Source: Mucilaginibacter sp. | GTDB taxonomy: Bacteria; Bacteroidota; Bacteroidia; Sphingobacteriales; Sphingobacteriaceae | Direction: 5' to 3' | Assembly: GCA_028287895.1 (NCBI GenBank) | Contig: JAQBOV010000029.1 | Coordinates: forward strand, 119,685-183,684 | DNA: 64,000 nucleotides | Shown here: one piece after another, positions 1 to 8,412 of the stretch | How the letters are laid out: each line of letters begins with the position of its first letter | How positions within the stretch are numbered: the first letter of the stretch is position 1 | Made by a program: the position numbers and the translations under genes | Notes under the pieces: model-generated | The model's database searches: none | What the model was told of the DNA's origin: nothing | What the model saw: only the letters and a program-made list of their open reading frames with translations

Positions 1-123
1 CCCTGTCCAATTTTTTTTAACAAAATTTAATAAATAATCTTGCACTATTCCGGATAACTATTCGTTAAACTTAAATACTAATCGCACTACACTTATAGGC
101 TAACAGGAAAGGGGAGTTTAATT

Positions 124-366
124 ATGAGACACCAATCAGCATATTATCCCGAACATCAGTTTCACGTTCTGATCAATTTTAAAGATGACGAACGCAGCGT
201 AGCGGTTTTACCGGATGAAACCGGCAAATTCCTTGTGGTTGACCAGGGCAAAGTACTTGGTGAACTCGGTTTTGACAAACATCTGAATTGTGTATCCTGT
301 GAGTGCGCACTGGATGAAACTATTCTCAAACAGCTAAATAGTGAAATAAGAAATCATTATTCTTAA
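124..366 (+). CDS. Small hypothetical protein, 80 aa
   Basis: I do not recognise this gene. It encodes 80 residues with no signal peptide or membrane segment, so it is probably cytoplasmic. The middle resembles a short beta-rich fold (residues 12-50, with strands such as FHVLINF and GKFLVVDQG), followed by a Cys-Val-Ser-Cys-Glu-Cys stretch at about residues 57-62 that could bind metal or be redox active; this is only suggestive. The start is well supported by a purine-rich GGAAAGGGGAG site just upstream, which is strong for this phylum. It stands alone, with the window edge on the left and a serpin remnant on the opposite strand to the right. Confidence 0.6.
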   Translation: MRHQSAYYPEHQFHVLINFKDDERSVAVLPDETGKFLVVDQGKVLGELGFDKHLNCVSCECALDETILKQLNSEIRNHYS

Positions 367-375
367 AAACGCCCA

Positions 376-718
376 TCACGATCCTGGCAGCAGCGGATTA
401 TTCATTGCACCGGCGAATAAAATGAGGCGGCTATTCATTGTTCTGATCACGAATAAAAACGGATGACCGGGGGTCCCTGTCGTCATTTCCTGCTTGAACG
501 GTTTTAAATTAATTAAAAGAAAACGCATTGTCCGCCGTGCTCAATAATATTACCTCCCGGGGCGAACATATGGACAAACTTGCCTTATTCATATCCGGCA
601 ATTCATCAACAATGTTCACGTTGTCCTTTTTCAGCCCGTCAACCAGCGCAACAAGGTTTTCTACCGGTAATTGATCATAAAAGGCTTTGCCAACGGATCG
701 ATACCGGCGCCGGCAAGG
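376..718 (-). pseudogene. Decayed serpin remnant (N-terminal helix joined to C-terminal signature)
   Basis: Reading the minus strand just past the GT39 stop codon, pieces of a serpin (serine protease inhibitor fold) appear in two frames. Around 512-479 the reading NAFSFN, stop, FKTVQAGNDD matches the first helix of bacterial serpins (typically N-x-FAFNLFKTV); the stop is TAA where a leucine TTA would fit. After a frame change, 465-376 reads HPFLFVIR and then LILFAGAMNNP before a TGA, matching the C-terminal serpin signature and final strand. The roughly 330 residues between these parts are gone. The further upstream part (718-520) is open and coding-like (for example PVENLVALVDGL) but I cannot place it in the serpin fold. 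It is too damaged to make a protein. Confidence 0.6.
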
Positions 719-2383
719 CTAACGCACGATCACCAACTCACTATAAGTTAACTCTTTGCTCCGTGTAGCCTTATTCAAAAAGCCAAGTGTCAAACGCGAT
801 ACCCAGAACCGTTCAAACATTTTAACGGGCTCCATTTGCCAGCCTTTTGCTTTTAGCCCGTTGATCACATCAGTTTGGGCAAATAAGAAATAGGGTCTGG
901 ACGGCGTAGGCCCTGTTCCGTCAGCATTAATATTGGTTAAGGGCTGATCAAGATAAAACTCCATCGCGAAGGGCACATCACCGCTTTGTGCTACAGGTAG
1001 TTTGGAAGGATTATTTTTATTGATCCACATGGCAGCCTGGCTCAGCGCCTGGTAATGCATCAGCGAAGGATAAAATGCCAGGCTTAAATACAGGTTGACG
1101 ATAAACGAAACCAGCAAAGTACTAAAGCCTATACGCCAATAAGCTTTAGCGGTAATAGCACGCGGCAAAAACAGCAGTAATAGCAACAATACCAATAAAA
1201 TAGCCCCTGTTATCCCCTTAAAAGCTTCCGGCTGAAAAAAGTAATGCAATGCAACAATAAGCCCCAGCAATATGCTGATAATGATTAACTGAGTGATACG
1301 TACCGCTTTGATACTTCTTTCGGATGTCAGCTTATAAAGATATTGTGCCGCCAGGATTGCAAAAAACGGGAATACAATATTCAAATAATGCGGCAATTGG
1401 AACTTCGATGCAGAGAATACCAGGAAAGTAAGCAATGATCCGCAGAGGCAATACCATTCCCGGCTTTGTACATCTTTAACGCCTTTGCGGATAAACTGAA
1501 AGATAGCCGCAAACAATAAAAGCGACCAGGGCAAAAATGCCCACAATGTAGTATGCACAAAAAACGTCGGGTCGCCGCTGCCTTTGATGGGTCCGGTATT
1601 AAAGAAGCGGCCAAACTGGCTGTCCCAGAAAAAAAAACGAATACCGGATACCGCCTTTTTTCCAAAAACCACTTTTTCAGGATGCAGGTCGAACTGCTCA
1701 TAAAGACAATACAACTCGGGCAGGATAAATATGATGATCAAAACAGCTGCCACCAGCCATCGCCAGTTGAACAACTGTTTCCATTGTCTGGTGATGACCA
1801 GATGCCCCGCAATAGCGCCCCCTACAGGTATCAGCGCGAACATACCTTTGGTCATGATCGCACAGGCGGCAAAGACAGCGCCTGCTAATAGTTGCAGGAA
1901 GCTGTTTCGAGTGTATGCCTTATATAAATGGTAAACCGCCGCAATTACCAGTCCTGTTAAATAAGGCTCGGCACGTACATCGTAATCGGAGATAACGATA
2001 TGCTGCGCGGTAAGCAAAATCAATGCCGACCATAAAGCAACTTCCTTATTATAAAGGCTTTTGGCGAACAGGTAGGTGTACCACACTCCCATCATCATAA
2101 AAAGGATTCCAGGCAACTTATATGCCCAGTTGGTAAAACCAAAGCGGTTAAATGACAAGGCCGTAACCCAAAAAGGAAAATGCGGCTTATCCAGCCAGTC
2201 GGCCCCCTGGGCATACAGGTTCCTGTAATCATGACGCAGCACCATAGTTTTAGCAATGGTAGCATACAAAGTACCGTCCGGACCGATAATGGTAGTGAAC
2301 AATCCGCTAAAATTCACAAAAACAGCCATCGCTATAAAAAGGTAAAGCCATTTGGTATTGTCAGCGATAGTATGTTCGTTCAT
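719..2383 (-). CDS. GT39-type membrane glycosyltransferase (ArnT/PMT-like)
   Basis: This is a polytopic inner-membrane glycosyltransferase of the GT39/ArnT group, which moves a sugar from a polyprenyl-phosphate donor to lipid A or protein on the periplasmic side. About ten to twelve hydrophobic segments are visible. The first loop after TM1 holds the acidic GPDGTLYATIAKT stretch, followed by WLDKPHFPFW and later YDVRAEPYLTG, all typical of the family. The upstream in-frame ATG at 2449 would add 22 residues; the ATG at 2383 (MNEHTIADNT) sits just before the first membrane helix and is preferred. A paralogue lies at 15438-17093 and shares WLDKPHFPFW, FDLHPEK and WDSQFGRF. Acceptor and donor cannot be read from the sequence. 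Confidence 0.85.
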   Translation of the reverse strand: MNEHTIADNTKWLYLFIAMAVFVNFSGLFTTIIGPDGTLYATIAKTMVLRHDYRNLYAQGADWLDKPHFPFWVTALSFNRFGFTNWAYKLPGILFMMMGVWYTYLFAKSLYNKEVALWSALILLTAQHIVISDYDVRAEPYLTGLVIAAVYHLYKAYTRNSFLQLLAGAVFAACAIMTKGMFALIPVGGAIAGHLVITRQWKQLFNWRWLVAAVLIIIFILPELYCLYEQFDLHPEKVVFGKKAVSGIRFFFWDSQFGRFFNTGPIKGSGDPTFFVHTTLWAFLPWSLLLFAAIFQFIRKGVKDVQSREWYCLCGSLLTFLVFSASKFQLPHYLNIVFPFFAILAAQYLYKLTSERSIKAVRITQLIIISILLGLIVALHYFFQPEAFKGITGAILLVLLLLLLFLPRAITAKAYWRIGFSTLLVSFIVNLYLSLAFYPSLMHYQALSQAAMWINKNNPSKLPVAQSGDVPFAMEFYLDQPLTNINADGTGPTPSRPYFLFAQTDVINGLKAKGWQMEPVKMFERFWVSRLTLGFLNKATRSKELTYSELVIVR

Positions 2384-2747
2384 CAATTTGGATAAAAACG
2401 ACGTAAAGGTAATATCGAATAATGAATATCGAAGTAAACACTTCAACATTCATGGCGCCGGTCGTTATTTAATAGTTTGCATTAGCTCTGCTGAAGGAAC
2501 TTAGGCCTGTTTTCTTTCCTGTTTTTCCTGCAACTACAATTTCATTTCCGTACAAGTCTAAGCAATGAAAAAATTTGTATTACGGCCTTGCTGCTTATAT
2601 ATAGATGTTACAACTGCAACGATGCAATTCTTTTTTAAATGCGCTTATCGTATTGCACATAGGTATGAGTGGGTAAAAGAAATATTACATATTCATATCT
2701 ATGCTGTCACATAAATTTCTATAACTTCAAATAAAAAATTGTAAGCC
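2384..2747. other. Divergent intergenic region, GT39 / MBL hydrolase
   Basis: This gap separates two divergently transcribed genes and should hold both promoters. It is AT-rich near 2580-2745. I see no convincing TAnnTTTG box, terminator or repeat, and no small gene that I would defend. Confidence 0.4.
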
Positions 2748-3644
2748 ATGCAACGTCGTAGTTTTTTGCTGAATACTGCTGTAGCAGCAGGTGCATTTAC
2801 CTTATCGGGTAAAAAAAGTTTTGCTTCCTGGGTAACTGATCCGGCATACCAGTTTAAACCCTTGCGTAATAATATGGGCATGTTTGCTGAACAGGGGGGC
2901 ACCATTGCCTGGCTGGTCAACAAGGAAGGGATAGTGGTGGTAGATGCTGAGTTTCCTGATCCTGCTACCCACCTGATAGCCGAACTGAAAAAACAATCAG
3001 ACAAGCCTTTTGAATGGCTCATCAATACCCATCATCACGGCGATCATACCGCCGGCAATATCTCATTCAAAGGACTGGTAAAAAACGTAGCCGCACATGC
3101 CAATTCCCTCGCTAATCAAAAAAATGTGGCTGCAGCACAGAAAAAGGAAGATGTACAATTATATCCTGATATTACCTTTACCGATACCTGGAAAATCAAG
3201 GTAGGTGACGAAAGAATACAGGCTTATTACTTTGGTCCCGGTCACACAAATGGTGACAGTATGATCCATTTTGAGCATGCCAATATTGTGCACATGGGCG
3301 ACCTGGTATTTAACCGCCGCTACCCTTATATAGACCGCTCTGCCGGTGCATCAGTAAAAAACTGGCCCCTAACATTGGAAATGGCGCAAAAGAAATTTGA
3401 TAAGGATACCCTTTTTGTATTTGGCCATGCCTTTGATCCGCTGAAGGTAACCGGCAAGATGGAAGACATTAAGGCCATGCAAAACTTTATGGAGAAACTG
3501 GCCGGCTTTGTGCAAACCAGTATTAAAGCCGGCAAAACTAAAGAAGAAATATTGCAGGCAAAATCCATACCGGGTGTAACCGGCTGGCAGGGCGATGGTA
3601 TAGAGCGTGGCCTTACCGCAGCTTACGAAGAATTTAGCGCTTGA
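2748..3644 (+). CDS. Secreted MBL-fold metallo-hydrolase
   Basis: A metallo-beta-lactamase-fold hydrolase of the quinoprotein-relay/SoxH-like type, probably binding two zinc ions and acting in the periplasm. The N-terminus MQRRSFLLNT followed by an Ala-rich stretch looks like a Tat signal, although only a single-side RR motif is present. Metal ligands are clear: HHHGDH at 95-100, GHTNGD at 165-170 (H166), the Asp of HMGD at 185 and the His of FGHA at 227. At 298 residues it has normal family length with no insert. The next gene starts 6 bp downstream, so the two are probably co-transcribed. The fold is near certain, but the substrate is not shown by sequence. Confidence 0.88.
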   Translation: MQRRSFLLNTAVAAGAFTLSGKKSFASWVTDPAYQFKPLRNNMGMFAEQGGTIAWLVNKEGIVVVDAEFPDPATHLIAELKKQSDKPFEWLINTHHHGDHTAGNISFKGLVKNVAAHANSLANQKNVAAAQKKEDVQLYPDITFTDTWKIKVGDERIQAYYFGPGHTNGDSMIHFEHANIVHMGDLVFNRRYPYIDRSAGASVKNWPLTLEMAQKKFDKDTLFVFGHAFDPLKVTGKMEDIKAMQNFMEKLAGFVQTSIKAGKTKEEILQAKSIPGVTGWQGDGIERGLTAAYEEFSA

Positions 3645-3650
3645 TTATTT

Positions 3651-4367
3651 ATGAAGATATTATCCGTCCTGTTTTTTTTGACTTTACCCTTTTCGTCGCA
3701 AAAGGAACTTAATTCAACTGCGCTGCTTCAAAAAGCGTATGCCCGCTACCATAATAAATGGCACAGGAGTCTATCCTTTAACCAAACGACTGAACGGTAC
3801 AAAAATGACAGTTTAATAAAAACGAATACCTGGTATGAACGCATTTCGTATCCCGACTTATTAAGAATAGACATCGATAGCCCCGACAGCGGCAATGGCA
3901 TCATTTTCAGGCACGACTCTACTTATATTTTCAGCAACAATAAGATTACAAAAAGCATAAAAAATGAAAATGAGCTGATTTTCTTTTTGGGCGGATTATA
4001 CTTTGTACCTTTTGACGAAGTGCTTTTTCATTTTAAAGCATTGAACTACGATCTGTCTAAATTCCACGCCAGTACATGGAAAGGCAAACCTGTTTATGTA
4101 ATCGGAGCCGACAAGGATGACGAAAAAGTAAATCAGTTGTGGATAGAGCAGGATAGACTTATACCCGTTCGGTTTCTGAAATACGAAGATAACTCCAGGG
4201 AAGAAGGTCTGTTTGAAGATCATATCGCCCTAAAAAATGCCTGGAGCGAAACCAAATGCTCATTTTATATCAACGACCATTTGTTGCAGGTAGAAAAATA
4301 TCATCATATTGTTGCCGGCGGCCCAATTGACAAAAGCATTTTTGAACCGGCGATGGTTGGCAGGTAA
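3651..4367 (+). CDS. LolA-like periplasmic protein
   Basis: A 238-residue exported protein with a short hydrophobic start (MKILSVLFFLTLPFSS) and then a beta-rich body resembling the LolA/outer-membrane lipoprotein-sorting fold. Visible strands include SLSFNQTTERY, DLLRIDIDSP and DSTYIFSNNKI, ending with a region like the IFEPAMV closure common in Bacteroidota LolA-like proteins. It starts 6 bp after the MBL hydrolase, so the two likely form an operon. LolA-like proteins bind lipid acyl chains in a beta half-barrel; whether this one carries lipid is unknown. The pairing suggests it helps the hydrolase find or handle a hydrophobic substrate, which is inference only. Confidence 0.6.
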   Translation: MKILSVLFFLTLPFSSQKELNSTALLQKAYARYHNKWHRSLSFNQTTERYKNDSLIKTNTWYERISYPDLLRIDIDSPDSGNGIIFRHDSTYIFSNNKITKSIKNENELIFFLGGLYFVPFDEVLFHFKALNYDLSKFHASTWKGKPVYVIGADKDDEKVNQLWIEQDRLIPVRFLKYEDNSREEGLFEDHIALKNAWSETKCSFYINDHLLQVEKYHHIVAGGPIDKSIFEPAMVGR

Positions 4368-4380
4368 AACAAAAAAGGGC

Positions 4381-4438
4381 GTCACGGCGAGCTTGCCCAG
4401 GAGCGGTGCGCAAAGGCCACCCGCTATGCCGGGATGAC
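4381..4438. repeat. REP-like intergenic repeat, GTCA...TGAC ends
   Basis: A 58-bp GC-rich element bounded by GTCA (4381-4384) and TGAC (4435-4438), with internal partial stem CGGTG/CACCCG. It resembles the common Bacteroidota intergenic repeats beginning GTCATTGCGAG and ending GGGATGAC. A longer element with similar GTCATTTCG and AATGAC ends lies at 49844-49955. Confidence 0.5.
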
Positions 4439-4472
4439 AATACGCTTATCAGTTGCTATTAAATTATAAATT

Positions 4473-5336
4473 ATGCTTAAAAAAATCATCTCCCTTATCT
4501 GCCTGTTGCCTGCAATAGCATCCGCACAAACCAAATCGTTTGTAATACCACTTTGGGAAAAAGGCGCACCCGGTTTCGAAAAGCTACGTGAGGTACCCGA
4601 AAAGGCTAAAGATTACTGGGTAAAAAACATCAACAATCCTACCCTGACCGTATTTCTGCCACCGAAAGACAAGGCGACCGGATCGGCCGTGGTGGTTTGT
4701 CCGGGCGGTGGTCATCGACTGCTGGTTTTTAATGCCGAGGGTATTGAGCCGGGGAAATTTCTGAGTGATTTGGGGGTAGCCGTTTTTGTACTCAAATACC
4801 GCCTGGGCCGCGATACCAACTCGCCTTATAAGGTTGATGTGCATGCCCGTGAAGATGGTTGCCGCGCCATGCGGCTGGTGCGCAGCCATGCTGGCCAATG
4901 GGGTATCGATCCCAACAAGATCGGAATGATGGGATTTTCAGCAGGTGGGGAAGTGGTTGATATGACCACCTTCGCCCCGGATGCAGCCCATAACGATGCC
5001 ATAGATCAGCAAAGCGCTAAACCAAATTTCCTTATCCAGATCTATCCCGGTCCATTATTTATTCCTGATGAGATACCTGCCGATGCCCCGCCCATCTTTT
5101 TGCTGGCAGCCAATGATGACGTTTGCTGCTCGCCCTCGGTGATCAGGTTACTGGAAGGGTACCGCAAAGCCAAAGTACCCGTGGAGGCGCATATCTTTAC
5201 CAAAGGCGATCATGGCTTTAATATGGGTAACCGCTCGCGCTTAAAATCCATCAACACCTGGCCCCAACGCCTTGCCGACTGGCTATCCGACAACAATTAC
5301 CTCAAATCAACTGACAGGCCGATGGAGCTGAAGTAA
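4473..5336 (+). CDS. Secreted alpha/beta hydrolase (BD-FAE/esterase-lipase type)
   Basis: An exported alpha/beta hydrolase of the esterase group often found with polysaccharide degradation, where it removes acetyl or other ester groups from glycans. Signal peptide at residues 1-19 (ending in ASAQ). The oxyanion motif CPGGGH is at 76-81, the nucleophile elbow GFSAGG puts Ser at 156, the acid is probably Asp215 or Asp216 in AANDD, and the catalytic His is 247 in KGDHGF. At 287 residues it is the usual length and appears complete. It is monocistronic, separated from the MBL pair by a REP-like repeat. The substrate is not shown; a carbohydrate ester is most likely. Confidence 0.85.
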   Translation: MLKKIISLICLLPAIASAQTKSFVIPLWEKGAPGFEKLREVPEKAKDYWVKNINNPTLTVFLPPKDKATGSAVVVCPGGGHRLLVFNAEGIEPGKFLSDLGVAVFVLKYRLGRDTNSPYKVDVHAREDGCRAMRLVRSHAGQWGIDPNKIGMMGFSAGGEVVDMTTFAPDAAHNDAIDQQSAKPNFLIQIYPGPLFIPDEIPADAPPIFLLAANDDVCCSPSVIRLLEGYRKAKVPVEAHIFTKGDHGFNMGNRSRLKSINTWPQRLADWLSDNNYLKSTDRPMELK

Positions 5337-5589
5337 GAATTGTTGAACAATGGGGGCTCTGTTGGATTTGATCTTTCAACCCCCGGTCAGATCTTAAAGG
5401 CTTTTTATCGCATAACAAATAAACTTCAAACGGCAATTTCAATTGCTGTTTTCCATATTTCTGATTTCGCAAATTTTTCAATTTCACCCCTGCAATAAGA
5501 TGACAACATGCAAACAAAAATGAACATTCCCATATTATAACTTTACAACAAAGATTATTTCAACTTTCCAACTTTACAACAAAAAAAGA

Positions 5590-5886
5590 ATGGCAAATTT
5601 TCAGGAAATAATAAATGCTGAAAAACCGGTATTAATCGACTTTTCGGCGGAATGGTGCGGACCATGTAAAATGATGCCGCCCATATTAAAAGAGCTTAAA
5701 GACACCATGGGCGATAAGGTGACCATCCTCAAAATAGATATTGACAAGAACCCTTCGGCGGCCGGCGCCTATAAGATCAACAGCGTACCCACCCTGATGC
5801 TGTTTAAAAATGGCCAAACCAAATGGCGCCAAAGTGGTGTGGTACAAGCCAGCCAGCTAAAACAGGTGATAGAGCAATATGTATAA
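5590..5886 (+). CDS. trxA: Thioredoxin
   Basis: A single-domain thioredoxin of 98 residues, a cytoplasmic disulfide reductant. The redox centre is WCGPCK with Cys23 and Cys26, and the conserved cis-proline is Pro67 in the SVPTLM strand. Asp17 (IDFSAEW) matches the buried family aspartate. No signal peptide or membrane anchor is present. The leader carries two copies of AACTTTACAACA (5539 and 5570), the second ending 8 nt before the ATG; a third copy precedes the gene at 62708. No reductase gene is nearby, so it likely uses the housekeeping TrxB encoded elsewhere. Confidence 0.93.
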   Translation: MANFQEIINAEKPVLIDFSAEWCGPCKMMPPILKELKDTMGDKVTILKIDIDKNPSAAGAYKINSVPTLMLFKNGQTKWRQSGVVQASQLKQVIEQYV

Positions 5887-6207
5887 ACCTTGCATGCAGC
5901 AGCTCATGCCAACCCGTTCTCCTTTGCAAAAAGGGTAAAAAACTTTTTGACAGTCAAAAAGCCTTCGGCTATTATCTACCCCTGTTTGCAGTTTACACCG
6001 CAGGGGTAATCGCTTTGTAGAAGAACGGCCAAAAGTACCGTCGTGCGCCGTTAGGTGTATAGATCATAGAAATCGGCGCAAAAAAGGCTTTCTTTTATTG
6101 TTCTGCCAAGCTTTTGCGCCCAACGGAGCAGCTCTTTTAGGGCACTAAAGAAGTTGGAATCAGGGCAACAGGCAGCGATTTGGTTTAACTAACGTTATGG
6201 AATCGTC
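5887..6207. other. Structured intergenic region with three inverted repeats
   Basis: No credible gene lies here, but the DNA is highly structured. TTTTTGAC (5944-5951) pairs with GTCAAAAA (5953-5960); TACCCCTG (5978-5985) pairs with CAGGGGTA (6001-6008); GGCGCAAAA (6075-6083) pairs with TTTTGCGCC (6112-6120) around a loop containing GGCTTT and AAGC. It lies between convergent trxA and the acyltransferase gene, so part may act as terminator, but 320 bp is more than that needs. A non-coding RNA or a decayed repeat element are the alternatives. Confidence 0.5.
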
Positions 6208-7404
6208 TTACAAATAACTTAACCACCACTGCTGATGTGTCTTTTTATACTTGCTGTACCAGCGGCAAGGGAAATACAGTATAACGATGACCAGGAGCCA
6301 TAGCAAATAAACTCCAAACAAATTAAAGCCCATTCCGTCCGGCTGAAAAAAGGGTAGCTGGTTGGGATTAACGATCTGGCTTGGTTTAAAGCCCTGAGCA
6401 AAAAACACAATGACACTTAATATCCTGACCAGATACCAGTGGCACAGGTAATAGAAAAATGGCACATTCCCGTATACGATCAGCACAGCCGTAAATTTAT
6501 TTTTAATGTTCTCAGTCAGCGCAAGGGCGACCAATGAGGTCCCGATCGCCATACACAGATACAACAGAGAACAAGGATATTTGGTGACATTCAGAAAGGA
6601 AACAATGCTCAAAGCAGTCGTTCTTTGAACTGACCAGGGGGCCGGATCGCCATAAATATTAAAATATCTGAATACAACAAAAATCAATAACAGGGACAAG
6701 CCCGAATACAGGAATGTTTTCCTCCTTTTAACCGCTCCAACTTTACTTTTGTAAAGCGATCCGAAAACATAGCCCAGCAGCATTACCCCTGTCCAGGGCA
6801 AAAGTGCATACGCTATTAGTATACCCCGTGTAGCGCTAACAGGCCAATATGCACTGAGCCCACCTGCTGAGAGCAGTAACTTCCAGCAAAAAGTTTTGGT
6901 AATTGTTCCCGGGTCTACAACGTCCAAAATATTATGGCCGAAGAATATGATGGCGCCTATAATACCAATGGCAGCGAGTGACGCTCTGGCCCATATCAGC
7001 AAACCCAATAAGATCATGCTTCCGCCTATGGCCCATATCACCTGTAAAATTAAAACATTGTAAAAGGGATTAAGCGTTATGGCAAAAGTGATCAGTACCA
7101 CTTCGACCACGATCAGCCACAAACCCCCTTTGATCAAAAACATACTTAACTGGCTCCTTATCCGGCGGGAACCGGCCAGGTAAGCCGACATGCCGCTAAG
7201 GAAAACAAAAGTGGGTGCACAAAAATGGGTGATCCAGCGTGTAAAGAACAAAATCGGTGTAGTTACAGCCAAATCAGTAGGTTCGGGATGCCCGTAATGG
7301 AAAAAATCCCTGATATGATCTATCGCCATTATGAGCATTACCAGGCCACGTAATATATCTATTGATTCAATACGGTGTTTTAGCACCGGGGCTGTTGTTA
7401 TCAT
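6208..7404 (-). CDS. HGSNAT-like membrane acyltransferase (DUF1624/DUF5009 family)
   Basis: An inner-membrane protein of about ten helices belonging to the heparan-alpha-glucosaminide N-acetyltransferase-like group. The family opening is clear: RIESIDILRGLVMLIMAIDHIRDFF split over residues 11-35, then FCAPTFVFLSGMSAYL in the next helix, a pattern used by membrane acetyltransferases that carry acyl groups across the membrane to sugars. Length (398) is normal. It stands alone and faces trxA across a structured gap. The acetyl acceptor is unknown; an extracellular polysaccharide or cell-wall sugar is plausible. Confidence 0.82.
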   Translation of the reverse strand: MITTAPVLKHRIESIDILRGLVMLIMAIDHIRDFFHYGHPEPTDLAVTTPILFFTRWITHFCAPTFVFLSGMSAYLAGSRRIRSQLSMFLIKGGLWLIVVEVVLITFAITLNPFYNVLILQVIWAIGGSMILLGLLIWARASLAAIGIIGAIIFFGHNILDVVDPGTITKTFCWKLLLSAGGLSAYWPVSATRGILIAYALLPWTGVMLLGYVFGSLYKSKVGAVKRRKTFLYSGLSLLLIFVVFRYFNIYGDPAPWSVQRTTALSIVSFLNVTKYPCSLLYLCMAIGTSLVALALTENIKNKFTAVLIVYGNVPFFYYLCHWYLVRILSVIVFFAQGFKPSQIVNPNQLPFFQPDGMGFNLFGVYLLWLLVIVILYFPCRWYSKYKKTHQQWWLSYL

Positions 7405-7531
7405 CGTGAAAGTTTAGAGGTTACCTAGCTAAGATACAGATTTTGGTTTTATTACTATAAAAATGATTAACCAAAACTTTTATTAAATCTGCTTATAAAA
7501 ATTACCTTTATTCTTTAACATTCATCTGACT

Positions 7532-8332
7532 ATGAAAAGACGTTCATTTGTAAAGGCATCCCTGGTAACAGGCGCCGCTGCAACAATAATTCCTTCAACC
7601 AGTATGGCATCTGCCGTAATAGCCCGGCATCTGGTAGAATCCCAGTATTATGAGCTTCGCATTTATATTTTAAAGAATGATACACAGCAAAAGCTGGTGG
7701 AAGACTATTTGAAAAATGCAGCAATACCGGCACTTAATCGGTTGGGCGTAAAAACGGTCGGCGTGTTTACTGAATTAAATGCAGCCGGCCAAACCAAAGT
7801 CTACGTTTTTATTCCATTTAACAGTATTTCTGATTTTCTGCACCTGACCGATAGACTTGAAAAGGATGCCGAATATCAAAACCAGGGTTCGGCCTATCTG
7901 AACGCACCGGCCACTGAACCGGCTTATCAACGGATAGAAAGCTCGCTGCTAAAAGCTTTTGCGCATATGCCTCAAATGGATTTGCCGGGACGACAAGCGC
8001 ACATATTTGAGTTGCGCCAGTATCAAAGCGCTACGGAAAACGCCGGCAAAAAGAAAATTGAAATGTTCAACGATAAAGGCGAAATAGATATTTTTAAACG
8101 CCTCGGTTTTAAGCCCGTATTTTTTGGCGAAACTTTGATCGGCACCCTTCGTCCTAACTTAACCTACATGGTAACATTTGATGACCTGGCTGCTCATGAC
8201 AGCCACTGGAAAGCATTTGGCAGTGATCCCGAGTGGAAAAAGATAAGCGCCGTACCTGAATATGCGGATGCTAAACTGGTGTCAAAGATCACCTCGACTT
8301 TTATTGTTCCTGCGCCTTACTCCCAGATTTAA
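7532..8332 (+). CDS. Secreted NIPSNAP-family protein
   Basis: A 266-residue exported protein with a Tat-like N-terminus (MKRRSFVKASLVTGAAAT). The mature part shows two NIPSNAP-type ferredoxin-like modules: the first begins YYELRIYILKNDTQQ (about residue 38) and the second HIFELRQYQSATENAG (about residue 155). This fold is widespread in Bacteroidota in proteins of unknown biochemical role, often beside sugar isomerases or oxidoreductases with Tat signals, as here: the next gene is a Tat-type sugar-isomerase-like protein 80 bp downstream. No catalytic residues can be named. Function is unknown. Confidence 0.8.
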   Translation: MKRRSFVKASLVTGAAATIIPSTSMASAVIARHLVESQYYELRIYILKNDTQQKLVEDYLKNAAIPALNRLGVKTVGVFTELNAAGQTKVYVFIPFNSISDFLHLTDRLEKDAEYQNQGSAYLNAPATEPAYQRIESSLLKAFAHMPQMDLPGRQAHIFELRQYQSATENAGKKKIEMFNDKGEIDIFKRLGFKPVFFGETLIGTLRPNLTYMVTFDDLAAHDSHWKAFGSDPEWKKISAVPEYADAKLVSKITSTFIVPAPYSQI

Positions 8333-8412
8333 ACGATTCAAAAAAAAATTAGTCTTTATTAAATAAAGTTATTGTGTTACTTTTACACATAGACCAATTT
8401 AAACATACTACT

